Source: Allobosea sp. (GTDB taxonomy: Bacteria > Pseudomonadota > Alphaproteobacteria > Rhizobiales > Beijerinckiaceae). From it: DNA of 64,000 bases. Where the stretch lies: NCBI RefSeq assembly GCF_017308015.1, contig NZ_JAFKFW010000006.1, positions 1 through 64,000 of the forward strand. The letters are read 5' to 3'. Both the position numbers and the translations under genes were made by a program. The notes under the pieces are model-generated. The model searched no databases. It was not told the origin of the DNA and worked only from the letters and a program-made list of their open reading frames with translations. Of this stretch, positions 1 through 10,291 are shown piece after piece. Every line of letters starts with the position of its first letter. Position 1 is the stretch's first letter.

Positions 1-76
<76 letters not shown>

Positions 77-85
77 ATATCGCCA

Positions 86-116
86 AAAACCCCGCCTCCA
101 AAACAGGCGGGGTTTT
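86..116 (+). terminator. Intrinsic terminator of the initiator tRNA
   Basis: An 8-bp stem (CCCCGCCT, 90-97, with AGGCGGGG, 105-112) is flanked by AAAA on the left and TTTT on the right. It starts ten bases after the encoded CCA. The symmetric A and T runs allow it to work in both directions. Confidence 0.9.
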
Positions 117-295
117 CGCGTTCGAGCCCAGAAAACGGATGCGACGCCGACGAGGCTGATCACCAGCTCGCAAAAGCAGGCTCCTCCTGACAGCCTTGGC
201 CGGCCCTACGACCTATCCTCCTGCCATCTGTCGGGAAACGGGTGGCGCACCGCTGCTCGCGAAGGCAGGATCGGTCTGATAATCGGAGGAGTGCG

Positions 296-1099
296 ATGAC
301 CGCCGCAGCAGGCAAGATTCATATCGGCATCGGCGGCTGGGTGTTCGAGCCCTGGCGCGGGGCTTTCTACCCCGATGGGCTGCCCCAGAAGCGCGAGCTC
401 GAATATGCGGCGAGCAAGCTCACGTCGATCGAGATCAACGGCACCTATTACGGCTCGCAGAAGCCGGAGAGCTTTGCTAGATGGCGCGAAGAGACGCCGG
501 CCGATTTCGTATTTGCGCTGAAGGGCTCGCGCTTCTGCACGAATCGTCGCGTGCTGGCGGAGGCAGGGCCCTCGGTCGAGAAATTTCTCTCCAGCGGCCT
601 GACCGAATTGAAGCAGAAGCTCGGGCCGATCAACTGGCAGTTCATGCCGACCAAGCGGTTCGATCCCGACGATTTCGAGGCTTTCCTCAGGTTGCTACCC
701 AAGGAGCTCGATGGGATGACGCTGCGCCATGCCGTCGAGGTCCGGCATGACAGCTTTCGCTCGCCGGATTTCATTGCGCTCCTGCGCGAGTACGGGGTGG
801 CCGCGATCACCTCGGCCGACGCCGACTATACCCAGATTGCCGATGTGACGGCGCCGTTCGTCTATGCCCGGATCATGGGGACGAAGGAGCTGGAGCCGAA
901 AGGCTATTCCGAAGCGGGGTTGGATCGTTGGGCGAAGGCGGCGCACGCCTGGGCCAGGGGCAGCGTACCGGAGGGGCTGGATATCGTCGGCCCCGCGACG
1001 AAGGCCGGGAAGCGCGACGTGTTTCTCTATGTCATCAGCGGAGGCAAGGTGCGCAATCCGGCTGCTGCGATGGAGCTGATCGCACGAACCAGGGTCTGA
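296..1099 (+). CDS. DUF72 (YecE-like) TIM-barrel family protein
   Basis: 267 aa. The N-terminus runs from IGIGGW into the conserved stretch with ELEYAA and EINGTYYG, which is the DUF72 signature. Later blocks QFMPTKRF, HAVEVRHDSF and the C-terminal VFLYVISGGK also fit. The family adopts a TIM barrel; its reaction is not established. I chose the ATG at 296 because GGAGGA sits at 285-290, five bases upstream; an in-frame GTG at 242 would add a low-complexity, Arg-rich leader. The next gene is convergent with a gap of only four bases. Confidence 0.9.
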   Translation: MTAAAGKIHIGIGGWVFEPWRGAFYPDGLPQKRELEYAASKLTSIEINGTYYGSQKPESFARWREETPADFVFALKGSRFCTNRRVLAEAGPSVEKFLSSGLTELKQKLGPINWQFMPTKRFDPDDFEAFLRLLPKELDGMTLRHAVEVRHDSFRSPDFIALLREYGVAAITSADADYTQIADVTAPFVYARIMGTKELEPKGYSEAGLDRWAKAAHAWARGSVPEGLDIVGPATKAGKRDVFLYVISGGKVRNPAAAMELIARTRV

Positions 1100-1103
1100 G
1101 TTC

Positions 1104-1592
1104 CTATTCCGCCGCGGCGACGTCCTGCGTTGCTTCCTGGCAGGTATCGACCCATTCGGCCTGGGTCAGCTCGGCCATGCGCTCCGGTGCGATGCGTAGC
1201 GCGCTATGCGTCGAACCGGCCGCCGGCACGACGATGTCGAAGGCCCTCAGAGAGATGTCGCAATAGACCTTGAGCGGCGTCGCCAGCCCGAAGGGGCAGA
1301 CGCCACCGACCGGATGACCGGTCAGGGCCTCGACCTCCTCTTGTCCAAGCATGCGCGGCTTGCCGCCGAGCGCCGCCTTGGCCTTCCTGTTGTCGAGCCG
1401 CGCGTCGCCACGGGTGACGACAAGCACGACCTCGTTGCCGATGCGCAAGGAAAGCGTCTTGGCGATCTGGCCGGGCTCGACACCATGAGCCGCCGCGGCG
1501 AGCGGCACGGTGGCGCTGCTTTCCTCGGTGACGATGACAGCGATATCGGGCGCGTTCTTGGCGAAGAAGGTGCGGACGGATTCGAGGCTCAT
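1104..1592 (-). CDS. YbaK/EbsC-type aminoacyl-tRNA deacylase
   Basis: 162 aa, the usual size for a free-standing YbaK-domain protein. Family blocks seen are TVPLAAAAHGVEPGQIAKTL (with the conserved lysine), VVTRGDARLDNRK and the GHPVGGVCPFG loop. These enzymes hydrolyse mischarged tRNA, typically Cys- or Ala-tRNA(Pro), in trans; which one this acts on cannot be told from sequence. I use the ATG at 1592, whose ATGA overlaps the stop of the upstream membrane-protein gene, so translational coupling is likely. A GTG eight codons upstream is the alternative. Confidence 0.9.
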   Translation of the reverse strand: MSLESVRTFFAKNAPDIAVIVTEESSATVPLAAAAHGVEPGQIAKTLSLRIGNEVVLVVTRGDARLDNRKAKAALGGKPRMLGQEEVEALTGHPVGGVCPFGLATPLKVYCDISLRAFDIVVPAAGSTHSALRIAPERMAELTQAEWVDTCQEATQDVAAAE

Positions 1593-1867
1593 CGGGCGAT
1601 TCGGAAAGTCAGCCACAGGATCAGCAGGCTGGCGATGGCCGGCACGCCGAAGACGACGAGGAAGATCGGCGCTTCCTCCCTTACGGTATAGCCCGCCCGG
1701 GCGACGCCGATCCAGAGATTGATCAAGGCACCGGCGAACCAGAGCGGCAGGAAGAGCTTCACGGCGAAGGGGATCGGCCGGCCGGCGGCAATAGACAGGC
1801 GCGGCGCCAGGACGAGCAGCATGCCGAGCAGGGCAAAGCCGATGCCGATGACCTTGATCGTGTGCAC
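1589..1867 (-). CDS. Small three-helix membrane protein of unknown function
   Basis: 92 aa with three predicted membrane helices (about residues 4-21, 37-55 and 69-87) and a basic C-terminus (FRIAR). The start is GTG at 1867, preceded at a good distance by AGGGGA. Its stop overlaps the ATG of the YbaK-like deacylase by four bases, so the two are co-transcribed. I do not recognise a family. It follows purH on the same strand after a 57-base gap. Confidence 0.7.
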   Translation of the reverse strand: MHTIKVIGIGFALLGMLLVLAPRLSIAAGRPIPFAVKLFLPLWFAGALINLWIGVARAGYTVREEAPIFLVVFGVPAIASLLILWLTFRIAR

Positions 1868-1924
1868 TTCTTCCCCTGCGTCAATGGTCTGGCCGCAGAG
1901 GCTGGCGCGCTGCGGGCCTCGCCG

Positions 1925-3517
1925 TCAATGGCGGAAGTGGCGATGCCCGGTGAAGACCATGGCGAGGCCGGCCTCGTCGGCCGCCTTGATCACCTCATCG
2001 TCGCGCATCGAGCCGCCCGGCTGGATCACGGCGGTGGCGCCGGCCTCGGCCGCAGCGAGCAAGCCGTCGGCAAAGGGGAAGAAGGCGTCGGAGGCGACGA
2101 CCGAGCCCTTGGCGAGGCTCTCCGCGACGCCGGCCGCCTTCGCGGCCTCTGCGGCCTTCCAGGCAGCAATGCGCGAGGAATCGACCCGGCTCATCTGGCC
2201 GGCGCCGATGCCGACGGTTGCGAGATCCTTCGCATAGACAATGGCGTTCGACTTGACGTGCTTGGCGACGCGGAAGGCGAAGCGCAGGTCGGCCAGCTCG
2301 CGCTCGCTCGGCTGCCGCTTCGTCACGACCTTGAGCTCCATGTCGTCAACGACGGCATTATCCCGCGACTGGGCGAGGAAGCCGCCGGAAACGGTGCGCA
2401 GCGACAGGCCGGGTGCACGGACATCCGGCAGTCCGCCGGTGAGCAGCAGGCGCAGGTTCTTCTTGGCGGCGATCATCGCGATCGCCTCCTCGTCGGCGTC
2501 CGGCGCGATGATGACTTCGGTGAAGATCTCGACGATCTTCCTGGCCGCAGCGGCGTCGAGCTTGCGGTTCAGCGCGACGATGCCGCCGAAGGCCGAGACG
2601 GGATCGCAGGCCAGCGCGCGCTCATAGGCTTCGAGCAGCGAGCCGCCGGCGGCGACGCCGCAAGGGTTGGCATGCTTGACGATGACGCAGGCGGCAGAAG
2701 CCTCGGGCGCGAACTCGGCGACGCATTCGAAGGCGGCGTCGGTGTCGTTGATGTTGTTGTAGGAGAGCTGCTTGCCCTGGACCTGACGCGCGGTCGAGAC
2801 ACCCGGCCGGTTCTCCGGCGTGCGGTAGAAGGCGGCCCATTGATGCGGGTTCTCACCGTAGCGCATCGTCTCGGCGAGGGCGCCGCCAAGGGCGCGGAAG
2901 GCCGGGGCCGTGTCGCCAAGCTCATTGGCGAACCAGTTCGAGATCGCCGCGTCATAGGCCGCGGTGCGGGCATAGGCCTTCTGGGCGAGTTTGCGGCGCA
3001 GCGTCAGCGTGGTCGCGCCCTTCTGCGCCTCGAGATCGGCGAGGACGGAGGGATAGTCGGCCGGCTCGACCACCACGGCGACGTCGTGATGGTTCTTGGC
3101 GGCGGCGCGGATCATGGCGGGGCCGCCGATATCGATGTTCTCGATGCAGTCGTCATAGGCCTTGCCGGCGGCGACCGTCGCCTCGAACGGGTAGAGATTC
3201 ACGACCAGCAGATCGATCGGCTGGATGCCGTGGCCGAGCATTGAGGCCTGGTGTTCGGGATGCGAGCGGATGGCGAGCAGGCCGCCATGGACCTTCGGAT
3301 GCAGGGTCTTGACCCGGCCGTCCATCATCTCGGGGAAGCCGGTGAGGTCGGAGACGTCCGAGACCGGCAGGCCGGCTTCGGCGATCGCCTTGGCGGTGCC
3401 GCCGGTCGAGACCAGCGCGATGCCGAGCTTGTGGAGGGCGCGCGCGAAATCGATCAGGCCCGTCTTGTCGGAAACGGAAAGGAGCGCGCGTTCGACGCGG
3501 CGAAGCTCATTCGGCAT
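1925..3517 (-). CDS. purH: Bifunctional AICAR formyltransferase / IMP cyclohydrolase
   Basis: 530 aa, normal for PurH. It catalyses the last two steps of IMP synthesis in the cytosol. The N-terminal MGS-like cyclohydrolase domain starts with [12 protein letters not shown] and contains the [13 protein letters not shown] block. The C-terminal formyltransferase domain carries the KHANPCG signature and ends FTGHRHFRH, the standard PurH terminus. The ATG at 3517 gives the standard [18 protein letters not shown] start; a GTG 35 codons upstream would add an atypical extension. It lies downstream of the heparinase-like gene, a neighbourhood common in Hyphomicrobiales. Confidence 0.97.
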   Translation of the reverse strand: MPNELRRVERALLSVSDKTGLIDFARALHKLGIALVSTGGTAKAIAEAGLPVSDVSDLTGFPEMMDGRVKTLHPKVHGGLLAIRSHPEHQASMLGHGIQPIDLLVVNLYPFEATVAAGKAYDDCIENIDIGGPAMIRAAAKNHHDVAVVVEPADYPSVLADLEAQKGATTLTLRRKLAQKAYARTAAYDAAISNWFANELGDTAPAFRALGGALAETMRYGENPHQWAAFYRTPENRPGVSTARQVQGKQLSYNNINDTDAAFECVAEFAPEASAACVIVKHANPCGVAAGGSLLEAYERALACDPVSAFGGIVALNRKLDAAAARKIVEIFTEVIIAPDADEEAIAMIAAKKNLRLLLTGGLPDVRAPGLSLRTVSGGFLAQSRDNAVVDDMELKVVTKRQPSERELADLRFAFRVAKHVKSNAIVYAKDLATVGIGAGQMSRVDSSRIAAWKAAEAAKAAGVAESLAKGSVVASDAFFPFADGLLAAAEAGATAVIQPGGSMRDDEVIKAADEAGLAMVFTGHRHFRH

Positions 3518-3618
3518 CGGGATCAGGTCCGGCTTTGATTGCAGGAAGGCAGTTTCGGCAGACGCGCGCGGGCTATCATGCTGCGCTGCAAAAGGCAAAA
3601 GCCGCCGTCGCAGAACCG

Positions 3619-5364
3619 TCACGCGTCAGGTGCGGGTTCCATGGCCTCGCGCTCGGCGATCACGGCGGCAACGGTCTTGCCGGCACGCGGATTGGCGGCG
3701 CTGATCCGGCTGAATCGCCAGATAACGCGTGGAGTCGCAACCGCGTCGAAGGCGATGACGAGTTGCTCGGTGCGGCGCCTGCCGTCGGACGAGGCAAGGA
3801 AGATGCTCTCCTCGATGGCGATGGCGGCGCCGCCGGCTTCGAAGCTCCAAACCTCGCCCGAGGCGAGCGCCAGAAGCGCGCCCGTGCCCTCGCGGACGAG
3901 GCTTGCGCGGACATTGGGGTGAAGATGGAAGCGCAGCGCCGCGGAAAGTGCCGTATGCGTGCCGGTCAGGGCGACTTCATCCTCTCCGGCAAGTGTCGCG
4001 CCATCGGGTGCCAGCACGAGCCGGCGGGTATGGACCGCGCCGAGATTGCGGCGATAGCCGTCATGGCTTGCCACCCATTCGGCGCCGCCAGCCCCATCCT
4101 GGCGGGCGGCACGGACATCGCGGGGGCCGGAGACAATACGCATCTCGCCCAGAACCGTGCCGAAATTCGCGCTCGAGCGATCGTCGAGGACAAGTGTGGA
4201 ATGGGCTGCGGTGCTGCGTGCGGCGAGCTTCAACTCCGGCGGGCCGAAACGGCTGGCGCCGCAATTGACGATGATGCGCTGCGCGCCGCTGGAGAATTCG
4301 AAGGCGAGGCAGCCGGCATGTGCCTCGACCGAATAGGCGCCGCGTGGCGGGGCCCCTGCATCCGCGACGACGATGCTGCGTTCGGCCGAGAGGCGGCTGT
4401 AGCCGGAATAGGCGGCGTGCTCGGTCGGGCGGCCACGCGCGTCGTCATAGGCAGCGAGCGTCGCCATCAGGTCGGGCGGGGTCGTGCCCATGCCGTTGAA
4501 CAAGGCGAGCGCCCCGTCGCCATGCCGGAACAGGCGCAGATGCGGCATCATCCGCTCGATCGCGGTCAGCAGGCCGCGCGGCGGTTCTGCGCCGCGGGCA
4601 GCGAAGGTTTCGCGCAAGGGCAGGAGATCGAGCAGGAATTCGATCAGCAGGCGCGGGTTGCGCGAGAGATGGCCGCCATCGGGGAGGATCTGCTCGTCGA
4701 GCTCGTCGGAGAGGAGGGTTTCGATCCGGCGCCGGCGGCCGTCCTGTCCATCAAGGCAAATGGCGGCGAAGGCGATGGCGATCAGCCCGTTCAACCGGTC
4801 GGCGCCCTCGACTGCACCGGCGAGAGCCAGGCTCAGCCGGTCGGTGAGGCGTGAGACATGACGCAGATAGCGCTCGTAGAAGGCGTGATCGGCGCCCTCC
4901 AGCAGCAGTGGTGAGTGCGACAGGAAGGAGATCAGCCGGCGGGCGGCCACGGCCGGGCGTCGTGCGATGTCGTGCCGGTCCCTGCGCCGGGTGATGAAGT
5001 CCTCGACAAGGCTGCGGGCATTGGCGCGGGCGATAGCCGTATCGGCGGCGCGCATGTGGCGCAGCCAGCCAAAGCCGTAGAGCCCTTCGGCCCAGGCTTC
5101 GCTCGGCGGCGTCGCGTCGAAAGGCGATTCGCCGTGGCTGCGCAGCGTCCGCCCGGCGAAGGCATAATAGCCCGCGTAGAAGTCGCCAGCCGTTGTCGGG
5201 TCGGCCGTGCGCAGGTCGTGCGGGGCGAAGAGCAAGCGTGTGACGTGGCTCCGGCCGAACGGCCAGAGCTTGCGGGTCGCGCCGACAAACTGGCCGCGGG
5301 TTCGCCGCGCCGCCCGTCCGATCGCGGCCTGGGCCAACCCCCGTCGCTCAGCCCACCCGTTCAA
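3619..5364 (-). CDS. Heparinase II/III-family protein
   Basis: 581 aa. An alpha-helical N-terminal toroid (about residues 60-310) is followed by a beta-rich C-terminal half with the family blocks [19 protein letters not shown] and [10 protein letters not shown]. Known relatives are polysaccharide lyases, but this alphaproteobacterial subgroup sits beside purH and rsmB and has no assigned substrate. I see no signal peptide. The start is probably TTG at 5364 with GGGAG just upstream; no ATG occurs until well inside the conserved part. The gap to rsmB is 57 bases, so one transcript is plausible. Confidence 0.85.
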   Translation of the reverse strand: MNGWAERRGLAQAAIGRAARRTRGQFVGATRKLWPFGRSHVTRLLFAPHDLRTADPTTAGDFYAGYYAFAGRTLRSHGESPFDATPPSEAWAEGLYGFGWLRHMRAADTAIARANARSLVEDFITRRRDRHDIARRPAVAARRLISFLSHSPLLLEGADHAFYERYLRHVSRLTDRLSLALAGAVEGADRLNGLIAIAFAAICLDGQDGRRRRIETLLSDELDEQILPDGGHLSRNPRLLIEFLLDLLPLRETFAARGAEPPRGLLTAIERMMPHLRLFRHGDGALALFNGMGTTPPDLMATLAAYDDARGRPTEHAAYSGYSRLSAERSIVVADAGAPPRGAYSVEAHAGCLAFEFSSGAQRIIVNCGASRFGPPELKLAARSTAAHSTLVLDDRSSANFGTVLGEMRIVSGPRDVRAARQDGAGGAEWVASHDGYRRNLGAVHTRRLVLAPDGATLAGEDEVALTGTHTALSAALRFHLHPNVRASLVREGTGALLALASGEVWSFEAGGAAIAIEESIFLASSDGRRRTEQLVIAFDAVATPRVIWRFSRISAANPRAGKTVAAVIAEREAMEPAPDA

Positions 5365-5421
5365 AACTCCCGTCAGCTCCGTGCCCGGGCGCGGCAGCGT
5401 GCCGCGCGAATCCCGATCTTG

Positions 5422-6783
5422 TCATAGCCTGATCAGGCGGGTTGCGTAAAATCCCGCCCATCCCGACAGGCGCGGAGTTTCGCCCGGCAATTGGTGTGGA
5501 AGGGTACGGATATCGCCGTTCGCGTCGATTGCCTCGGCCAAACCGCCGATTTCCTCGGAACGAACCGGCTCGCGACGAAACTGGGGATTGCGAGCCAGGA
5601 AGGCGGTGGTCTGCTGCTCGCCTTCCTCCGGCTCCAGCGAGCAGGTGCAGTAAACGAGGCGTCCGCCGGACTTGGTCAGCGCGGCGGCGGCGTCGAGCAG
5701 GCGCGCCTGCAGGGCGGCGAGGCGGTCGCGATCCTCGGGGAGCTTGGTCCAGGCGACATCGGGATGGCGGCGGATCGTACCGGTTGCGCTACAGGGCGCG
5801 TCGAGCAGCACGGCGTCGAACGGCTCGGCCTTCCATGTTGCCGCATCGGCTGTGACGACCTCGGCCGAGAGTCCGAGCCGGGCGAGATTGGCCTTCAGGC
5901 GACGCAGGCGCGGGCCGGAGCGGTCGAGCGCGGTGACGTTGGCGCCGGCCGCCGCGATCTGAGCGGTCTTGCCGCCGGGAGCAGCGCAGAGATCGGCGAT
6001 GCGCTCGCCCGGTTGTGGAGCCAGCAGCTTCACCGGCAGGGCGGCGGCGGCGTCCTGAACCCACCATTCACCCTCGTCGAAGCCGGACAGGCCGGCGATG
6101 GCCTGGCGCTCGCGCAGGCGCACGGAGCCGATCGGCAGGGCAATGCCATCGAGCTTTTCCGCCCAGCCGGCTGGGTCGGCCTTGACTGTGAGGTCGAGCG
6201 GCGGCTCCTCGCGATGGCTCTGCGCGATCGCGGCGGCGGTGTCCTCGCCATAGGCCGTGCACCAGCTTTCCACCAGCCAGTCGGGCGTATCGCCGAAGAC
6301 TTCCGCCTGCGCTTCGGCGAGAACCGCATCGCGCTCACGGGCGAGGCGACGCAGCACGGCATTGCCGAGCGCGGCATAGCGGGCCGAGCGCGGATCCTCA
6401 TGCAGATGGCGGATGGCGAGGTCGACGGCCGCATGATCGGGTACGTCGAGGAAGAGAATCTGGGCGGCGGCGGCCGTCACGATCGGTTCGAACGGGCCGG
6501 ATTTGCGCGGGCTGCCGCGGTCGAGCCGCGCATCGATCGCCTGCTGAATCGTGCCGAGGCGGCGGAAGGCCGTCACTACGATGGCGCGGGCGAGGCTCGC
6601 ATCGGCGGCATCGAGCCCTGATCCGGGCAGCATCCGCTCCAGGGTCTCGTCGAGCGCGACGCGGGCGCGCAGCACTTCGTCGATGACGGCGGCTGCGAGA
6701 CGGCGCGCCGGCAGGCCCGGCGCATCGTCGGATTTCGGCGCTTCCGGCTGGGGCGGGCGGCGTGTGGAGGCTTGATCCGCCAT
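5422..6783 (-). CDS. rsmB: RsmB-family 16S rRNA m5C methyltransferase
   Basis: 453 aa. A NusB-like RNA-binding domain (about residues 20-150) is followed by a class I methyltransferase domain. Visible motifs are DLCAAPGGKTAQIAAAG (SAM binding), DAPCSATGTIRRHPDVAW, and CTCSLEPEEGE, which hold the two conserved cysteines of the Nol1/Nop2/Sun family. It would methylate C967-type cytosine of 16S rRNA. The ATG at 6783 is one base after the htpX stop codon; a longer frame would overlap htpX. The last residues (GWAGFYATRLIRL) are typical of the family. Confidence 0.93.
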   Translation of the reverse strand: MADQASTRRPPQPEAPKSDDAPGLPARRLAAAVIDEVLRARVALDETLERMLPGSGLDAADASLARAIVVTAFRRLGTIQQAIDARLDRGSPRKSGPFEPIVTAAAAQILFLDVPDHAAVDLAIRHLHEDPRSARYAALGNAVLRRLARERDAVLAEAQAEVFGDTPDWLVESWCTAYGEDTAAAIAQSHREEPPLDLTVKADPAGWAEKLDGIALPIGSVRLRERQAIAGLSGFDEGEWWVQDAAAALPVKLLAPQPGERIADLCAAPGGKTAQIAAAGANVTALDRSGPRLRRLKANLARLGLSAEVVTADAATWKAEPFDAVLLDAPCSATGTIRRHPDVAWTKLPEDRDRLAALQARLLDAAAALTKSGGRLVYCTCSLEPEEGEQQTTAFLARNPQFRREPVRSEEIGGLAEAIDANGDIRTLPHQLPGETPRLSGWAGFYATRLIRL

Positions 6784-6784
6784 C

Positions 6785-7714
6785 TCAGCCCCACGGGCCC
6801 GGCTGGCGCGGGGCGTTACCCCAGGGATTGTTGGCGGCCTGGGCGGTGAACCCTGTACCGGCATTGCCGCTGGTGATGCCGAGCGCCCGTGCCTGATCCA
6901 TCAGGGCGGCGATGCGATTGCCGGTGTCGGGGTGTGTCGAGAACAGATTATCCATGCCGCCGCCGGTCAGGGGATTGATGATGAACATGTGCGCCGTAGC
7001 AGGCTTGGCCTCGGCTGTCTCGTTGGGGATGTGCTGGACTCCGGCCGCGATCTTGGCGAGCGCATCGGCAAGCCAGACCGGATTGCCGCAGATCTGACCG
7101 CCGAGCCGGTCAGCCTCATACTCGCGCGAGCGCGAAATCGCCATCTGGATCAGTGCAGCCGCCATCGGCGCCAGGATCGAGAGCAGGATCTGGACGATGA
7201 CATTCGGGCGGTTGTCGCGCGAGCCGAAGAACATGCCGAATGTGACGAGCGAGGAGATCGCGCCGGCGAAGGTCGCAGTGATCGTCATGGTCAGCGTGTC
7301 GTGGTTCTTGATATGCGCGAGCTCGTGCGCCATCACGCCAGCGAGTTCCTCATAGGTCAGCGTGCGCAGGATGCCGGTGGTCGCCGCCACGGCCGCGTTC
7401 TGCGGGTTGCGGCCGGTAGCGAAGGCGTTGGGCTGGTCCTCGTGAATCAGGTAGACGCGCGGCATCGGCATGTTCGCGCGGGCCGCGAGATCGCGCACCA
7501 TTCCGTAGAGCTCGGGCGCGCTGCGCTCATCGATCTCCTGCGCGTTATGGGCTGCTAGCGCCATCCGGTCGGAATTCCAGTAGCTGAAGAGGTTTGTCAC
7601 GGCCGCGAAGCCGAGAGCCATCAGCATGCCGCCCCCACCGCCGAGCAGATAGCCGACCGCGCCGAAGAGCGCCGTCAGGCCCGCCATCAACATGCCGGTG
7701 CGAACGTAGTTCAT
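6785..7714 (-). CDS. htpX: Membrane zinc metalloprotease HtpX
   Basis: 309 aa. Helices near residues 7-40 precede the zinc motif [10 protein letters not shown] (HEXXH), two more helices follow, and the third zinc ligand is in [11 protein letters not shown]. HtpX degrades misfolded inner-membrane proteins, partnering FtsH in quality control. The ATG at 7714 gives the standard [18 protein letters not shown] start, with AAGGGG upstream. The C-terminus is Gly/Asn-rich, as often in alphaproteobacteria. It lies directly upstream of rsmB and diverges from the SDHAF4 gene. Confidence 0.96.
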   Translation of the reverse strand: MNYVRTGMLMAGLTALFGAVGYLLGGGGGMLMALGFAAVTNLFSYWNSDRMALAAHNAQEIDERSAPELYGMVRDLAARANMPMPRVYLIHEDQPNAFATGRNPQNAAVAATTGILRTLTYEELAGVMAHELAHIKNHDTLTMTITATFAGAISSLVTFGMFFGSRDNRPNVIVQILLSILAPMAAALIQMAISRSREYEADRLGGQICGNPVWLADALAKIAAGVQHIPNETAEAKPATAHMFIINPLTGGGMDNLFSTHPDTGNRIAALMDQARALGITSGNAGTGFTAQAANNPWGNAPRQPGPWG

Positions 7715-7830
7715 TGAAACCCCTTCTATGGCGCCTGTTTGCGCAAGCCCTCGCATCTGCGAGCGTCGTGCCCTATGTGGTGAGGGCAATCCCGATCCTG
7801 CAAGAGAATCCTGCAAGGAAACGTGCCGAC

Positions 7831-8052
7831 ATGCCCGAGAAGACCGATCAGGACAGGCTCGCGGAGGCTGCCGAGCCCAAGATTCTGTCTCCAGCGGCGG
7901 AGCGCGCATTGGCCGAAGCGGCGGCGCGACGCGCCGCGATCGATGCCCATGCCGCGGAAGTCGCAAGGCAGCGCGAGGTCAATGGGCGCGGCGGGCTGGA
8001 GCCGGTGCGCTATGACGACTGGGAAGTGAAGGGCATCGCCAGCGATTTCTAG
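7831..8052 (+). CDS. SDHAF4-type (DUF1674) succinate dehydrogenase assembly factor
   Basis: 73 aa. The C-terminus ([19 protein letters not shown] followed by IASDF) is the diagnostic DUF1674 block. In eukaryotes SDHAF4 binds flavinylated SdhA before it joins SdhB; the bacterial relatives are assumed to do the same. AAGGA lies at 7815-7819, upstream of the ATG at 7831. The N-terminal half is Ala/Glu-rich and probably helical. Its clients, sdhCDAB, lie about 15 kb to the right. Confidence 0.92.
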   Translation: MPEKTDQDRLAEAAEPKILSPAAERALAEAAARRAAIDAHAAEVARQREVNGRGGLEPVRYDDWEVKGIASDF

Positions 8053-8245
8053 CCTCATTGCGAGTTCTCGGATCTTGCTCACGGCAAGCCCGGAGACAGG
8101 CTCCGCGGAACAATGTCGGAGGGCCGCGCATGGTGTCTCAACCGACCCGCCGGGATGGTCCTACCGCTTCGCGCCTCGCGAAGACAGAGCTGCAAGGCGC
8201 TCCTGCATGTTGCCAGATGGCGGCTTCGCGTCCAAACATCTGCGG

Positions 8246-9559
8246 ATGCGCTTCATGGACAGCAACGACAAGCGCCTCGCGGCCCTGCGCCGCCTTCTCG
8301 CCGAGGTGCATGAGAAGCTCGGCCTGAAGCTCGGCTTCCGTCTCTGGGACGGCAGTTCGGTGCCGGCCTCCTGGCCGTCGGATGGGCTCGCCATCGCCAT
8401 TGCCGATGCCGGCGTTTTGGCCGCGCTGCTCCGCAAACCCAAGCTCGATACGGTGCTGAACCTGCACATCGCCGATCGCATCGCGATCGTGAACGGTTCG
8501 ATCTTCGATCTCGCCGCCGCACGACCAGAAGGCAAGATCGGCAAGCTCGCGCGGGATATCCCGAAGGGCGCTGTCTTCGATGTCGTCCGTCGCTTCATCT
8601 TCGCGCCGGGCAAGGCGCCCGATGCGATCGGCCATCGCAAGGGCGATGAACTCGCGCGCGATGGCGCGCCCGCCACCAACAAGGCCAATATCGCCTATCA
8701 TTACGACGTTTCGAACGATTTCTACCGGCTCTTCCTCGACGAGGAGATGGTCTACACCTGCGCCTATTTTACCGAGGATCACGGCGATCTGGAGCGGGCC
8801 CAGCGTGACAAGCTTGACATGATCTGCCGCAAGCTGCGCCTGAAGCCGGGCGACCGCTTCCTCGATATCGGCTGCGGCTGGGGCGCGCTGGTCTGCCATG
8901 CCGCGCGCTATTACGGCGTCGAGGCTCATGGCGTGACGCTGGCCGAGGAGCAGCTCGCTCTGGCGCGCGACAAGGTCGGGAAGCTCGGCCTTCAGGGCAA
9001 GGTCACGCTCCACCTCAGGGACTTCACGCAGATGGAAGGGGAGTTCGACAAGATTTCCTCCATCGGCATGTTCGAACATGTCGGCATCCGCAATCATCCG
9101 TCCTATTTCCAGACGGTGAACCGGCTGCTCAGGCCGCGCGGTCTGTACCTGCATCATTGCATCTCGCGCCGCGCCAAGAAGACCGAGAAGGCCTTCAACA
9201 AGATGCCGGCGGAGTATCGCGCACTGGTGCGCTACATCTTTCCGGGTGGGGAGCTCGACCATCTGGGGATGTCGATCGCCAATCTCGAGCGCCATGGCTT
9301 CGAGGTCCACGATGTCGAAGGCTGGCGCGAGCACTACCAGCGCACGACGCGGCTGTGGTGGGAGCGACTGGAGGCCAACAGAGCCAGAGCCGAGGCCGAG
9401 ATCGGCCCCGAGCGAACGCGGATGTGGCTGCTGTATCTCGCGGGCTGCTCGCTTGCCTTCGAGCGCGGCGGGGCGCTGATCAACCAGACGCTGGTCTCGA
9501 AACGGCGCAAGGGCGCTTCCGGCCTGCCGCTGACGCGCGCAGACCTCTATCGCGTCTGA
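8246..9559 (+). CDS. Cyclopropane-fatty-acyl-phospholipid synthase family methyltransferase
   Basis: 437 aa. Blocks seen are NIAYHYDVSNDFYRLFLDEE, YTCAYF, the SAM-binding FLDIGCGWGAL, and SSIGMFEHVG, all characteristic of the CFA synthase/mycolate-methyltransferase family. It would transfer a methylene group from SAM to unsaturated acyl chains of membrane lipids. It resembles the paralogues with a divergent N-terminal domain. The start is uncertain: ATGs at 8207 (AAGG upstream), 8246 and 8255 are all in frame. A 7-bp inverted repeat lies at 8167-8183 in the leader. Confidence 0.9.
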   Translation: MRFMDSNDKRLAALRRLLAEVHEKLGLKLGFRLWDGSSVPASWPSDGLAIAIADAGVLAALLRKPKLDTVLNLHIADRIAIVNGSIFDLAAARPEGKIGKLARDIPKGAVFDVVRRFIFAPGKAPDAIGHRKGDELARDGAPATNKANIAYHYDVSNDFYRLFLDEEMVYTCAYFTEDHGDLERAQRDKLDMICRKLRLKPGDRFLDIGCGWGALVCHAARYYGVEAHGVTLAEEQLALARDKVGKLGLQGKVTLHLRDFTQMEGEFDKISSIGMFEHVGIRNHPSYFQTVNRLLRPRGLYLHHCISRRAKKTEKAFNKMPAEYRALVRYIFPGGELDHLGMSIANLERHGFEVHDVEGWREHYQRTTRLWWERLEANRARAEAEIGPERTRMWLLYLAGCSLAFERGGALINQTLVSKRRKGASGLPLTRADLYRV

Positions 9560-9596
9560 ACGGGACTTTGGCCGGCACCGCATCGGACCGAAATGT

Positions 9597-9620
9597 GGAT
9601 TCTTCCTTTCAGAAGAATCC
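9597..9620. terminator. Hairpin between convergent genes
   Basis: A perfect 9-bp stem (GGATTCTTC, 9597-9605, with GAAGAATCC, 9612-9620) and a six-base loop lie 38 bases after the CFA synthase stop. No T-run follows, so a terminator role is only suggested by position. Confidence 0.4.
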
Positions 9621-9637
9621 GATGCAGCAATACCCTG

Positions 9638-9681
9638 CTAGATCACCGTTATCGCGCCCCACAGGGCGCGCGGTGATCTAG
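9638..9681. repeat. Long bulged palindrome between convergent genes
   Basis: An outer 11-bp perfect stem (CTAGATCACCG, 9638-9648, with CGGTGATCTAG, 9671-9681) continues after a 4-base bulge on the left arm into an inner 7-bp stem (CGCGCCC, 9653-9659, with GGGCGCG, 9664-9670) and a 4-base loop. It sits between the 3' ends of the CFA synthase and DUF2853 genes. It could be a bidirectional transcript end or a dispersed palindromic repeat. There is no T-run. Confidence 0.55.
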
Positions 9682-9743
9682 GCCTGGGTCTTCCGTATGT
9701 CCTGTTTTCGGGAAGCCGCCCGGCTTGTCGTCGGGCCGAAGCC

Positions 9744-10061
9744 TTACTTCTTGACGAAGAGGTCGAGCTTTCCGTGATGCTCGGCCAGCAGGTAGTAGAA
9801 GGTCAGGCGGGACTTGGTCTTGTCGGCCTTCATATGCTCGCAGATCGCCTTGACCGAGCCATCGAGATCGCCGGACTTCAAGCCGAGCTTCTTCTTCAGG
9901 AAGTTTTCGCGGACGCGGTCGAGTTCGGCCGGATCGGAGCAGGCGACGTAGCGGGTGTCTGGTTTGCTCATCACCAGAGCGTAGGATTTCGACATGCCGG
10001 CGAAGGCCGCTTCGTTGAGCGGCTTCTTGGCGAATTTCTTCACGTCGGCGAGATGGTCCAT
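9744..10061 (-). CDS. DUF2853 family protein
   Basis: 105 aa, soluble and mostly helical. It matches the DUF2853 pattern: N-terminal HLADVKKFAKK, the central VRENFLKKKLGLK, and the C-terminal SRLTFYYLLAEHHGKL. No function is known for the family. AGGAAGGGG lies upstream of the ATG at 10061. It is monocistronic, convergent with the CFA synthase gene and divergent from the 2-hydroxyacid dehydrogenase gene. Confidence 0.85.
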   Translation of the reverse strand: MDHLADVKKFAKKPLNEAAFAGMSKSYALVMSKPDTRYVACSDPAELDRVRENFLKKKLGLKSGDLDGSVKAICEHMKADKTKSRLTFYYLLAEHHGKLDLFVKK

Positions 10062-10291
10062 CTGGTAGCCCCTTCCTGACCCGCGCGGGAGTACGGGTGG
10101 TTACGTGTCGCGGGGCGGACGTTAACGCGGTTCTTCGTGAGGTGCGAGAGGGCAAACGCGATGATTTCCAGATTTTGGAACCGCTTCGCCCTCTCTTTGG
10201 TAGAAAGTCGAAATGCGCTACGTCGAGCACAGGCACCATGTTGCTCGAGACCTGTTCGGAGGGGGCGGTGCTGACACGCAGCATGCGCTCA

